A stretch of 64,000 bases of DNA, from contig DASVLJ010000015.1 of NCBI GenBank assembly GCA_036384915.1, positions 62,001-126,000 on the forward strand, in the 5' to 3' direction. Positions 35,466-43,603 of this stretch are shown here, piece after piece. The position numbers and the translations under genes are program-made. The notes under the pieces are model-generated. The model ran no database searches. It saw only the letters and a list, made by a program, of their open reading frames with translations, and was not told where the DNA came from. How positions within the stretch are numbered: position 1 is the stretch's first letter; every line of letters starts with the position of its first letter. Origin of the DNA: PKWO01 sp036384915 (GTDB lineage: Bacteria > Pseudomonadota > Gammaproteobacteria > Burkholderiales > Burkholderiaceae_D).

Positions 35466-36392
35466 TTATGGCGGCAGCGGCATTCCGGTACGCAATTCTT
35501 CAAGCAAGGCGAGCACCGCCTTTGCCACGGAAGGCGCGAGGTCGATGCGATTGGTGCGGTGGACGACCGTATTGCAACTCACCAGGCGATCGATTCCGGC
35601 CGTCAACAAGGCCGCATAGGCGTCCTCGACCAGAAGCGGATGTACCGCGATGCAAACCGGTTGCCTGCGCGAACGGCGCTGCAGTTCTTCGATGGCGGTG
35701 ACCATGGTGCTGCCGGTGGATACGATGTCGTCCAGAATCACAGGCTGCAATGCGTCGCCATCGGGCAGTACCGGCTCCGATACCTCCACGTCGCGGTCGC
35801 CATGCCTGGTCTTTTTCAATACAAGGTAAGGGCAGCCGGCGAGATCGGCCACGTCCCGCACCCATTGGCCGCTTTCCTCGTCGGGGCCGATCACGATCGG
35901 GCGCGGCACATTGCTGGAAATCCATGCCGCGATGGCGGGGGCGGCGTGGACCACGCGGCTGGGAACCGTGTAAATCTCGTCCATGTCGTGATGCCGGTGC
36001 AAATGCGGGTCGACAGTGACGAGCCAATCGCAACACGAGGAAATCAGCGCCGCGAAGTGTCTGGATGTGATGCCTTCGCCTTCCTGGAAGCGCGCGTCCT
36101 GCCGCATGTAGGGCAGGTAGGGGATGACCAGGCCCACGCGCCTGGCCCCCAGTTCGTGCGCTGTTTTCGCCGCCAGGTAAACCGGCATGATTTTGCCGTC
36201 CGGGTTATCGAGCGCGCAAATCAGCACCACATCCCTATCCTTGACCGGCGTCAGGTAGCGGACATAGGTTTCGCCGTCGGGAAAACGGCGGCACTCCCAT
36301 TCGCCGGTTTCGCACGGCACGGCTTGCACCAGCGATTTGGCAAAGGCGCTGACGCCTCCTGGGACGGGAAATGCGAAAGCCAGCGGGTCCAT
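35466..36392 (-). CDS. prs: ribose-phosphate pyrophosphokinase (PRPP synthetase), probably active
   Basis: A 308-residue enzyme making PRPP from ribose 5-phosphate and ATP. It retains the PRPP loop DDIVSTGST (221-229) and the catalytic loop KKTRHGDRDVEV (193-204). The catalytic loop is closer to the archaeal-type sequence than to that of the classical bacterial Prs, so this is likely an additional rather than the housekeeping enzyme. It starts one base after the phosphorylase stop, with GGAAA inside that gene's end as ribosome-binding site. It is the last gene of a four-gene unit with a membrane protein, the beta-CASP nuclease and the phosphorylase. Confidence 0.88.
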   Translation of the reverse strand: MDPLAFAFPVPGGVSAFAKSLVQAVPCETGEWECRRFPDGETYVRYLTPVKDRDVVLICALDNPDGKIMPVYLAAKTAHELGARRVGLVIPYLPYMRQDARFQEGEGITSRHFAALISSCCDWLVTVDPHLHRHHDMDEIYTVPSRVVHAAPAIAAWISSNVPRPIVIGPDEESGQWVRDVADLAGCPYLVLKKTRHGDRDVEVSEPVLPDGDALQPVILDDIVSTGSTMVTAIEELQRRSRRQPVCIAVHPLLVEDAYAALLTAGIDRLVSCNTVVHRTNRIDLAPSVAKAVLALLEELRTGMPLPP

Positions 36393-36393
36393 G

Positions 36394-37938
36394 TCATTTC
36401 CTTTCCAGCATGACGATGTCTTCCTGGGCGTCGGCAAAGGCGCCGGCATACTCCAGTTCGCCCGGCGTTTCTGCATGAATGGTGTAGAGCGTATCGCCCA
36501 CGCGCACTTCGCTGCCCAGGGGCTTGAGGAACGAGAGCCCGGCGGCGGCGGCCGTCGGCGCGCCGGCCAGCTTGGCGACCGTCGCCAGGCGCCGGTTGTC
36601 GATGGCGACCACGGTGCCTTCGTGGCGCGCGACGATGTCGCGGCGATGCCTCGCCACCGGGGGCTCGCGCATGCCGCCTTGCGCATCGCAGATCGCCTGA
36701 AACTTGCGCCAGGCCGTGCCGTCGGCGAGGATCGCCTCCGCAGCCTTGAATCCGGCGCCGGAGTGGGCTTTGCCGCCTATTTCCAGGATGTCTCCGGCGA
36801 TCGACAGGGCGCGCTCGCGCAAGTCGCGCGGCGCATCGGGCCTGCCCTGCAATACGGCGAGCACGTCGCGCGCCTCCAGCGCCGGGCCGATGCCGATGCC
36901 GACCGGCTGCGTGCCGTCGCTTTGCCGCACCGAAAGCTTCATGCCCACCGTGGAGGAGACCGCGGCCAGCCTGGCAGTGAGGGTTTCGGCGGCTTCCACC
37001 GAGCGCACCTTGGCCGTGCGGCCGATGGGCATGTCGATCACCACGTGCGTGGAGCCGGCGGCGATCTTCTTCGACAGGATCGAGGCCACCATCAGGCCGT
37101 CGCTGTCGAGGCCGAGAGGGCGCTCGACGCGGATCAGCACGTCGTCGGCCGGGCTCAGGTTGACCGCGCCGCCCCAGGCGATGCAGCCGTGCTCGCGCTC
37201 GATGACGCTGCGAATCTGTTGCGTGCCGAGGTTGACCGGGGCCAGCGTCTCCATCGTGTCGGCCGTGCCGGCGGGCGAGGTGATCGCGCGCGACGAGGTC
37301 TTGGGGATCACCAGCCCGGCCGCCGCCACGATGGGCACTACGATCAACGTGGTGCGGTTGCCGGGCAGCCCGCCCACGCAATGCTTGTCCACCACGATGC
37401 CGCTATCCCAGTGCAGGCGCTGGCCGGCATCCACCATGGCTTGCGTCAGGGCCACCGTTTCCGCGACGTCCATGCGCGAGCCGGAGCAGGCGGTGATCAG
37501 GGAGGCCAGCTCGATGTCCGAGTACCAGCCCTTGGCCACGTCGGCGATCACGCTCTGCGCCGCGTCGGTGGACAAGGGCCGGCCGTAAATCTTGGCCCGC
37601 ACCGCGGAAAGCGACTTCACCGGCGCGGCATGGGACAGGGCAACGAGGTCGCCGTCGACGCCGCCGAGCGCGCGCCACGCGGCTTCGGACAAGCCGATCT
37701 CCTCGTCGCCCACCAGCGGGAAGTGCAGCACGTTGAGCGTGGCGATGATCGTCTTGTCGCCGCGCCTGACCTCGATGCGCGACTGCGATTCGAAGCCCTC
37801 GGCGCGGCACACGTGGCAGTCGCTGCGTATGTAAGCCACCATCTCCTGGTAGGTATCGATGCCGAGCCGCTTGAGCCGCATGGTTTTCGCGCCGGCGTGG
37901 CGCAAGGGGGTCTGCGGATGGGGGAGGCGGTGGCTCAT
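36394..37938 (-). CDS. thymidine/AMP phosphorylase family protein (archaeal AMPpase-like)
   Basis: A 514-residue nucleoside/nucleotide phosphorylase. Family motifs are DKHCVGGLPGNRTT (184-197) and KTSSRAITSPAGTADT (213-228), with an N-terminal extension of about 100 residues. Length, extension and the SSRAITS motif are those of archaeal AMP phosphorylase and type 2 thymidine phosphorylase rather than E. coli DeoA. It would split a nucleotide or nucleoside with phosphate to give base and a phosphorylated ribose. It overlaps the nuclease gene by 4 bases (ATGA), suggesting a joint pathway. Confidence 0.85.
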   Translation of the reverse strand: MSHRLPHPQTPLRHAGAKTMRLKRLGIDTYQEMVAYIRSDCHVCRAEGFESQSRIEVRRGDKTIIATLNVLHFPLVGDEEIGLSEAAWRALGGVDGDLVALSHAAPVKSLSAVRAKIYGRPLSTDAAQSVIADVAKGWYSDIELASLITACSGSRMDVAETVALTQAMVDAGQRLHWDSGIVVDKHCVGGLPGNRTTLIVVPIVAAAGLVIPKTSSRAITSPAGTADTMETLAPVNLGTQQIRSVIEREHGCIAWGGAVNLSPADDVLIRVERPLGLDSDGLMVASILSKKIAAGSTHVVIDMPIGRTAKVRSVEAAETLTARLAAVSSTVGMKLSVRQSDGTQPVGIGIGPALEARDVLAVLQGRPDAPRDLRERALSIAGDILEIGGKAHSGAGFKAAEAILADGTAWRKFQAICDAQGGMREPPVARHRRDIVARHEGTVVAIDNRRLATVAKLAGAPTAAAAGLSFLKPLGSEVRVGDTLYTIHAETPGELEYAGAFADAQEDIVMLERK

Positions 37939-39296
37939 GCCAGTTCCTCGGTGTCGAGATATTCCGGCACGGTGGCGTTCCAATGCAGTTTGTCCTGCAC
38001 GGCGCAACGCAAGGCTTCCGCAGCGGCGGGTTCGCCGTGCGTGATGAAGGTGCGCCGGGGCGGCGCCTTGAAATGCCCGAGCCAGGCCAGCAATTCGGCC
38101 CGGTCGGCATGGGCGGACAAGTTGTCCAGCGCGGCCACCTTGGCCCGGATGGGAATATAGCGCCCGTGTATCTTGATCGAATCGGCCCCGGCCATCATGG
38201 CCGCGCCGCGCGTGCCGCCGGCCTGGAAGCCGGTGAACAGCACCGTGTTGCGCGGGTCGCCGGCGAACGCTTCGAGGTGATGCAGGACGCGCCCGCCCGT
38301 TGCCATGCCGCTGGCGGCAATGATCACCATGGGCATGTGCTTTTCGTTCAAGGCGATGGATTCCTCGACCGAGTTCACGCAATGCGCGGCGGTGCACATG
38401 GCCCGGCACGCTTCTGGGTCGAGCTTGTGGCTTTCCTTGTGACGGCGGTAGATTTGCGTGGCGTCAGCCGCCATCGGGCTGTTGAGATAGATCGGCAGGT
38501 AGGCCGGAATCGCGCCGGAGGCCTTGAGCAGATGGATGTGGTACATCAAGGCCTGGGCGCGGCCGACCGCGAACGAGGGGATCAGCGTGACGCCTCCGCG
38601 CTCGGCGGTCTCGTTGATGACGGCCGCCAGCTTCACTCCCGGGTCTTCGTCCGGATGCAGGCGGTCGCCATAGGTCGATTCGACGACAAGATAGTCGGTC
38701 TTGTCGACCACCGTTGGGGGCATCATCAGGATGTCTTCCTGCCGGCCGAGGTCGCCGGAAAACGTGATCCTGGTCTTGCCGCAATCGACCAGCGCAATCG
38801 CGGCGCCGAGTATGTGTCCGGCCGGAACCAGCGTGGCGCGCATTTCGCCGCGCAGCGCAAAGGTCTCGCCGAACTTGACCGGAGAGAAATAATGCAGCGC
38901 GCGGATGGCATCGGCCTCGGAGTACAAGGGCAGCGCCGGCGCATGCTTCGAATAGCCGTGGCGATTGGCATAGGCGGCTTCCTCTTCCTGCAGGCGGCCG
39001 CTGTCGGTCAGCATGATCTTGCACAGATCGAAGGTCGCCTCGGTGCACAGGATCTTGCCGCGGAAGCCGTTTTTCACCAGCAAGGGAAGGTAGCCGCTAT
39101 GGTCGAGATGGGCGTGCGTCAGCAACACCGCGTCGATCTCGGACGGTGCGACCGGAAGCGGTTTCCAATTGCGCGAACGCAGATTCTTGTAGCCCTGGAA
39201 CAGGCCGCAATCGACCAGCACCTTATGCCGTTCGCTTGCCAACAGGTATTTGGAGCCGGTGACGGTGCCGGTCGCACCGAGAAATTGCAGGTTCAT
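37935..39296 (-). CDS. beta-CASP metallo-beta-lactamase nuclease with RNA-specificity domain
   Basis: A 453-residue protein of the CPSF/RNase J superfamily. It has the metal motif HAHLDHSG, the beta-CASP motif VESTYGDR and the C-terminal ITHGE histidine motif. It likely degrades RNA (exo- or endonucleolytic). MNLQFLGATGTVTGS is the normal family N-terminus, preceded by GGGAG; two ATGs slightly upstream are less well placed. It sits between a small membrane protein (57-base gap) and the phosphorylase (overlapping). Confidence 0.88.
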   Translation of the reverse strand: MNLQFLGATGTVTGSKYLLASERHKVLVDCGLFQGYKNLRSRNWKPLPVAPSEIDAVLLTHAHLDHSGYLPLLVKNGFRGKILCTEATFDLCKIMLTDSGRLQEEEAAYANRHGYSKHAPALPLYSEADAIRALHYFSPVKFGETFALRGEMRATLVPAGHILGAAIALVDCGKTRITFSGDLGRQEDILMMPPTVVDKTDYLVVESTYGDRLHPDEDPGVKLAAVINETAERGGVTLIPSFAVGRAQALMYHIHLLKASGAIPAYLPIYLNSPMAADATQIYRRHKESHKLDPEACRAMCTAAHCVNSVEESIALNEKHMPMVIIAASGMATGGRVLHHLEAFAGDPRNTVLFTGFQAGGTRGAAMMAGADSIKIHGRYIPIRAKVAALDNLSAHADRAELLAWLGHFKAPPRRTFITHGEPAAAEALRCAVQDKLHWNATVPEYLDTEELA

Positions 39297-39353
39297 GTCG
39301 TCTCCCATCATTGTCTTCAATCGCGTTCCAAGCTGCAGATGCCGCTGCGGCGG

Positions 39354-39653
39354 TCATTCCGAATCCGGACCTTCCCGCCTGGTCTCTCCGGTCTTTCGCC
39401 AGATTCCGGATGGGCGTGAATCGCCGAATTCGTTCTTTTGCCTTTCCTGCTGCAGGGGGCTTTGGCCGGCTCCCGCGCCGTCGTCGCGCTTCGTTTCCGG
39501 CAGGAGCAACAAGGCACCGGCGAGAGAAACGGTCGTCATCGACAATCCCGCTATCCAGGCGAACACCGATGCGTCGGCGGCGAGCCACGCGACCCCTGCC
39601 ACAGCCAGGCCGGCAAGCAATATGGCAAAACCGGTCTTCTTGATCCCTCGCAT
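39354..39653 (-). CDS. small two-helix membrane protein
   Basis: A 99-residue protein with two predicted membrane helices (about 7-26 and 29-49) followed by a charged cytoplasmic tail of about 50 residues. I recognise no domain. MRGIKKTG is chosen because the helices begin right after it and a purine-rich GGAGGGAGGA stretch precedes it. It is the first gene of the Fnr-controlled nuclease-phosphorylase-Prs unit and might tether the nuclease to the membrane, which is inference only. Confidence 0.6.
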   Translation of the reverse strand: MRGIKKTGFAILLAGLAVAGVAWLAADASVFAWIAGLSMTTVSLAGALLLLPETKRDDGAGAGQSPLQQERQKNEFGDSRPSGIWRKTGETRREGPDSE

Positions 39654-39674
39654 CCCGTCATCCTCCCTCCCTTC

Positions 39675-39716
39675 ACAATACCCGGGACGTTGCCGTCGGA
39701 CCTTGACGTGGGTCAA
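39675..39716 (-). promoter_or_regulatory. Fnr box and -10 of the nuclease-phosphorylase-prs operon
   Basis: TTGAC-GTGG-GTCAA (39703-39716) is symmetric. TATTGT (39675-39680) follows after exactly 22 bases. The predicted start is near 39668, only 15 bases before the ATG of the small membrane protein, leaving just enough leader for a ribosome-binding site. Confidence 0.7.
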
Positions 39717-39783
39717 AGCCGGGCACGGTGGCATGGCGCTGCGGTCCGACGTCCTTTTCCCCGTACGCTCCTCTTTCGGGATT

Positions 39784-39803
39784 TTGTAGGGTTAACCCTA
39801 CAA
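39784..39803. promoter_or_regulatory. 20-bp perfect palindromic operator before fnr
   Basis: TTGTAGGGTT followed directly by its reverse complement AACCCTACAA. A second copy of the right half, AACCCTACAA, occurs at 39830-39839. The two right halves are 46 bases apart and bracket a TTGACA -35 (39822-39827), so a bound factor would control fnr transcription. It does not resemble an Fnr, LexA, Fur or NrdR site that I know. Confidence 0.65.
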
Positions 39804-39821
39804 GATTCGTATGTGGAATCC

Positions 39822-39851
39822 TTGACATAAACCCTACAATTTCCCCGATAC
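39822..39851 (+). promoter_or_regulatory. probable fnr promoter
   Basis: TTGACA at 39822-39827 is a consensus -35. The -10 candidate CGATAC (39846-39851, 18-base spacer) is weak, as expected for an activated or regulated promoter. The half-site AACCCTACAA lies between them. Confidence 0.4.
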
Positions 39852-39924
39852 CGCGTTGTCCCGCATGCGGGGACAATGCAAACCATCGAACAACAAACGC
39901 GCGCCGGCGCCGGGGGAAGCGAAA

Positions 39925-40689
39925 ATGCAACAAGCCATGGAATACCAATCTACGCGCGCTTGCATTCCTATCGTGCCGAAGACGGCGCCGCAAATCCATT
40001 GCGCGGCCTGCGGCCTGCACGACCTCTGTCTGCCCACTGGCATGACCCTGCCCGACATGAACCGCCTCGACAACATCGTCGGCCGGCGCCGCCGCGTGGC
40101 GCGCGGTAATTATCTGTACCGCGGGGAGGACCCCTTCGAGAGCCTGTACGCGGTGCATTTCGGCCATTTCAAGACGCGCCAGTTCAGCGCCGAAGGCGAC
40201 GAGCAGGTGACGGGCTTCCAGATGGCCGGCGAACTGCTGGGCTGGGATGCCATCGGCACGGACCGCCATCAATGCGAAGCCATCGCTCTGGAAGACAGCG
40301 AAGTGTGCGAGATCCCTTTCGAAGGACTGGAATTGCTGTTCCCCGAAATGCCCAAGCTGCTGCATCATTTCCACCGCCTGATGAGCCGGGAAATCACCGG
40401 CAAGCAAAGCGTCATGCTCTTGCTGGGCAATATGCAGGCCGAGCAAAAGATGGCGGCCTTCCTGGTCAACCTGTCTTCGCGCTATGCGGCGCGCGGCTAT
40501 TCGTCCACGCAATTCCAGTTGCGCATGTCGCGCGAAGACATCGGCAACTTTCTGGGATTGACCATAGAAAGCATCAGCCGGCTGTTGAGCAGGTTCAAGA
40601 AGCTCGGCTTGCTGCGTGTCGAGGGGCGGGAATTGCAAATCCTTAACCTGACCGCCTTGAAGAACATGGCTGCGGGAGTGAATGACTGA
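39925..40689 (+). CDS. fnr: Fnr-family oxygen-responsive transcription regulator
   Basis: A 254-residue Crp/Fnr regulator. The four cysteines that hold the oxygen-labile 4Fe-4S cluster are present: Cys26, Cys29 and Cys35 (CAACGLHDLC) and Cys128 (CEIPF). The recognition helix LTIESISRLL keeps the Glu-x-x-Ser-Arg set (215, 218, 219) that reads TTGAT half-sites. These features match the seven boxes found in this window. The start MQQAMEYQ is preceded by GGGGAAGCG; the upstream in-frame ATG at 39856 lies where the leader is expected. It overlaps the universal stress protein gene by one base. Confidence 0.93.
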   Translation: MQQAMEYQSTRACIPIVPKTAPQIHCAACGLHDLCLPTGMTLPDMNRLDNIVGRRRRVARGNYLYRGEDPFESLYAVHFGHFKTRQFSAEGDEQVTGFQMAGELLGWDAIGTDRHQCEAIALEDSEVCEIPFEGLELLFPEMPKLLHHFHRLMSREITGKQSVMLLLGNMQAEQKMAAFLVNLSSRYAARGYSSTQFQLRMSREDIGNFLGLTIESISRLLSRFKKLGLLRVEGRELQILNLTALKNMAAGVND

Positions 40690-41144
40690 TGTCTCTGATC
40701 GCCGATTCCCTCGATCGCATGATCGTCAATACCATCCTGGTGGCCGTGGACGGCTCGCCGGCTTCCGTGCGCGCCGCCAGGGCTGCGGTCGGATTCGCCC
40801 ACGATCATGTCGCCAAAGTCATCGTGCTGGCCTTCAGCGATGGAGAAGAGAGCCTGGGTTCCAAGGCGCCCATCGAGCACGACGATGCGCGCGACTCGGC
40901 CTATCTGATCGGCGAATATGCGCTGAAGGCGAGAATTCCGTGTGAAATGGACTTGCTGTATAGCGCGCAGCCGGCCGAGGAAATCATCGCCGAAGCGGAA
41001 CGCAGGCATTGCGACCTGATCTGGCTCCCGGCATCCATGGGGAGCGGCCCGGATGAGCGCCTCCTTCATCCCGGCGTGGCGACCGAGGTGCTCGCCAGGA
41101 CGCGGGTTCCGGTCATGCTTTTCCGTGCGCGGGCGTCCGCGTAG
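40689..41144 (+). CDS. universal stress protein (UspA family)
   Basis: A 151-residue protein with the UspA fold. It begins ILVAVDGSPASVRAARAA (nucleotide-contact Asp) and ends in the family phosphate-loop region, here ASMGSGPDERLLHPGVATEVLARTRVPVMLF, in which the ATP-binding Gly-x2-Gly-x9-Gly-Ser/Thr pattern is only partly kept. It is translationally coupled to fnr (TGATG, one-base overlap). Linkage of Usp to Fnr/Anr-type regulators is common in low-oxygen stress loci. Confidence 0.88.
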   Translation: MSLIADSLDRMIVNTILVAVDGSPASVRAARAAVGFAHDHVAKVIVLAFSDGEESLGSKAPIEHDDARDSAYLIGEYALKARIPCEMDLLYSAQPAEEIIAEAERRHCDLIWLPASMGSGPDERLLHPGVATEVLARTRVPVMLFRARASA

Positions 41145-41463
41145 GGGCCTGAATTCCGGCGGCGATCGCTTTCCTGCAGCGCGGTGATTTCGCCAAGGCG
41201 ATGAAAGTCATTGTCAGATAGGAAATTTTTCGGAAGATTCGATTTTCTTCGCTCAAAACCTTTGCTGGACACGCCCCATTGGCTGGCATACATACTGGAG
41301 AAACTCGAATGCGATCGCCGCTTCCTTGTGCACGGAAGTCGATTTTTTCCACCTGAGACAAAACTCCTTTGCGCTAAAAAACTTTGACAAGTCAACCTGC
41401 ATACTACAAAGTAAGAAAATTTCTTAGTTTCTTGTTTGAAGTTAAAAACCGCAGGTAAGCACA
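41145..41463. other. 319-bp intergenic region with response-regulator promoter
   Basis: No gene seen. Near its right end are TTGACA (41384-41389) with TACAAA (41405-41410) 15 bases on as a possible promoter. A 15-bp palindrome, TAAGAAA-A-TTTCTTA (41412-41426), follows just before the response-regulator gene. The region is AT-rich compared with its neighbours. Confidence 0.4.
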
Positions 41464-42093
41464 ATGCAAGTGGACAAGCATCGCATCATGCTGGTGGATG
41501 ATCACCCGATTTTTCTGGATGCCATCGGTGCCGCCATGAGCCGTAAATTCCCCGAATCCGACATTCGATTGATGTCCAATGTGGCGGAAGCGCGCAACGA
41601 ACTTGGTAGTGGGACTCTGCCGGCTCTTGCCGTCGTCGACATCAATTTACCCGACGGGAGCGGTATCGACCTAATCGAAGATATACACGCTCGCGGGGTG
41701 CCCATCATCGCCTTCTCGGGGCAAGCGGATCGTTTCATGATCGATGCTTGCTTGAAGCGCGGGGCGTCAGTGTTTGTCGAGAAATCATGCGACACGGCCC
41801 TGTTTTATTCCGCGGTCGATGCAGTGCTGGCCGGGCAGCCCGCCGTATCGGGCGCCTCCAAGTACCGCCGGATCGAGCGCGGCCAGCAAAGGATCAGGCT
41901 AACCCGTCGGCAAAAGGATGTGCTGGAGGGCGTTACGCGGGCGCTGTCGAACAAGGCCATCGCAGACGAGCTGGAAGTCAGCGAGGGAACGGTAAAGAAC
42001 CATGTGAGCAGCCTCTTGACGATCTTCGGTGCCAACTCGCGCAATGAGCTTGCCTTGCGGGTGCGCGACCAGCGATTCGATATTCTGGAATAA
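41464..42093 (+). CDS. LuxR/NarL-family response regulator
   Basis: A 209-residue regulator. The receiver domain keeps Asp12-Asp13, the phosphoacceptor Asp59 (VVDINLPDGSG) and Lys107. The C-terminal LuxR helix-turn-helix covers about 145-190 (LTRRQKDVLEGV, NKAIADELEVSEGTVKNHV). It is followed after 24 bases by a histidine-kinase gene and forms a pair with it. A 15-bp palindrome lies just upstream and may be its own target. Confidence 0.9.
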   Translation: MQVDKHRIMLVDDHPIFLDAIGAAMSRKFPESDIRLMSNVAEARNELGSGTLPALAVVDINLPDGSGIDLIEDIHARGVPIIAFSGQADRFMIDACLKRGASVFVEKSCDTALFYSAVDAVLAGQPAVSGASKYRRIERGQQRIRLTRRQKDVLEGVTRALSNKAIADELEVSEGTVKNHVSSLLTIFGANSRNELALRVRDQRFDILE

Positions 42094-42117
42094 GCGTTCC
42101 CTGGAGCCGAGACACTT

Positions 42118-43506
42118 TTGTATTCCATCATTCCCGCTTTTGTTTCAGCACTTTTTCTGAGCTTTGGGTTTTACGCGCTGTCGATCAAGGGCGTCAGCCG
42201 CGTCAGCCTGAGTTTCTTCCTTTTTTGTTTTACGACAGCCGCATGGCAAGGCATGTGGGCCATCCTGTTTCAGACTACCCAGCCGGCGCTGGTGGCCTTG
42301 CTGGCCAGGGCGGGGTACGTGATGATTTTGTACCTTCCGACGTGCTTTTACCTGCTCGTGATCGAGGTCTGCAACAAGGGTGGGGATCGTCGATATATCT
42401 TCTGGTCTTACCTGCTGGCATCGGCATTGGTCGTGCCCTTGCTCACCGGCCCGTATTTCGTCGCCGGAGAATTCCACTACTTTTTCGGCCCTTATCCGAA
42501 GGCGGGGCCGCTTCACAGCGTTCATCTGATCCAGACTTTCGTGATCATCGGACGCTGCTATTGGATCACGCTTCAACGATGGCACGGTACGCGTGGCCGC
42601 GAGCGCGCGCAAATCCGGCTGTGCATAATCGGCTTTGTCATTTATACCTTTGCGGCGATTGATTACCTTTGCAACTATGGTTTGGAAATTTATCCGCCGG
42701 GAGTCGTTTTCCTGGCTGCCAGCGCGGCTTGCTTTGCCTGGGTAATTATCCGATACGATTTAATGAATCCATACAATTTGGCATACGGCCTGGCGGCCAG
42801 CGTGGCTCACGAAATGCGAAGTCCGCTGGTCGCCATGAAACTATTGTGTGACGAGCTCGCTGAAAGCCTCCCGACACTGATCGAGGCACACAAGGATCGT
42901 GCGCAGCGTGAGGAAAACGATCCTGCCAGCCTGGAAAAATCCCACGAGCGCATCGCCGCCATTCCGCACAAGATCGTCTTCGCCCTGCGCCAATCGACGG
43001 CGACGATAGACAAGTTCCTGGCGGTGACGCGTGGCGTCGATACCAGCCTGTTCGCGCGCTATTCGATCGAGCGGACGGTGAACAATGCGCTGCACGAGTA
43101 TCCGTTTGCCGGGAACGAGCGCGATCTGTTTCAATTCGGGCCGGGCGAAAACTTCGATTATTTCGGCTCGAACGAGTTGCTGGTCTTCGTGCTCTTCAAT
43201 TTGATCAAGAATGCGCAATGGGCGATCAAGGCGGCGCGCAAAGGCGAAGTGCGGATCACCACCTATACCAAGGGAAAGAGCAACGTCCTGCAGTTCGCCG
43301 ATACCGCGCTGGGCATCGACGCCGATACCTTGCCTTATATCTTCGATGAGTTCTTTTCCACCAAGCACAGTAGCGGTGGCACCGGAGTCGGCCTGTCGTT
43401 TTGCAGCCAGGTGATGAAGGCCTTCGGCGGTTCCATCTCCTGCGAATCCGAAAAGGGCAGTTATACGCGCTTTTTGTTGGAGTTTCCCGTCCTGAATGAA
43501 CCCTGA
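42118..43506 (+). CDS. multi-pass sensor histidine kinase
   Basis: A 462-residue kinase. About six or seven membrane helices fill residues 1-212. They are followed by HisKA with His231 (VAHEMRSPL), the N box (NLIKNAQWAI, Asn365) and the ATP lid GTGVGL (421-426). The G1 motif reads DTALGI (395-400), lacking the usual first glycine. A sensor made only of membrane helices is the layout of autoinducer kinases such as CqsS, LqsS and PhcS, but no synthase gene is adjacent and the ligand is unknown. The start is TTG at 42118 with GGAG 11 bases upstream. Confidence 0.82.
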   Translation: MYSIIPAFVSALFLSFGFYALSIKGVSRVSLSFFLFCFTTAAWQGMWAILFQTTQPALVALLARAGYVMILYLPTCFYLLVIEVCNKGGDRRYIFWSYLLASALVVPLLTGPYFVAGEFHYFFGPYPKAGPLHSVHLIQTFVIIGRCYWITLQRWHGTRGRERAQIRLCIIGFVIYTFAAIDYLCNYGLEIYPPGVVFLAASAACFAWVIIRYDLMNPYNLAYGLAASVAHEMRSPLVAMKLLCDELAESLPTLIEAHKDRAQREENDPASLEKSHERIAAIPHKIVFALRQSTATIDKFLAVTRGVDTSLFARYSIERTVNNALHEYPFAGNERDLFQFGPGENFDYFGSNELLVFVLFNLIKNAQWAIKAARKGEVRITTYTKGKSNVLQFADTALGIDADTLPYIFDEFFSTKHSSGGTGVGLSFCSQVMKAFGGSISCESEKGSYTRFLLEFPVLNEP

Positions 43507-43603
43507 CGCGCAGAACCCATGACTAATTGCACTTCCCGTTCAGCCCCGAATCCGCATAATCGGCAGACTTACCGTTGTCTTGCCGACAGGATCTGTACGA
43601 GAA

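Noticed and set aside
41384..41395. TTGAC-AA-GTCAA as an Fnr box
   Set aside because: The spacer is 2 bases instead of 4, so an Fnr dimer would not fit; more likely a -35 element.
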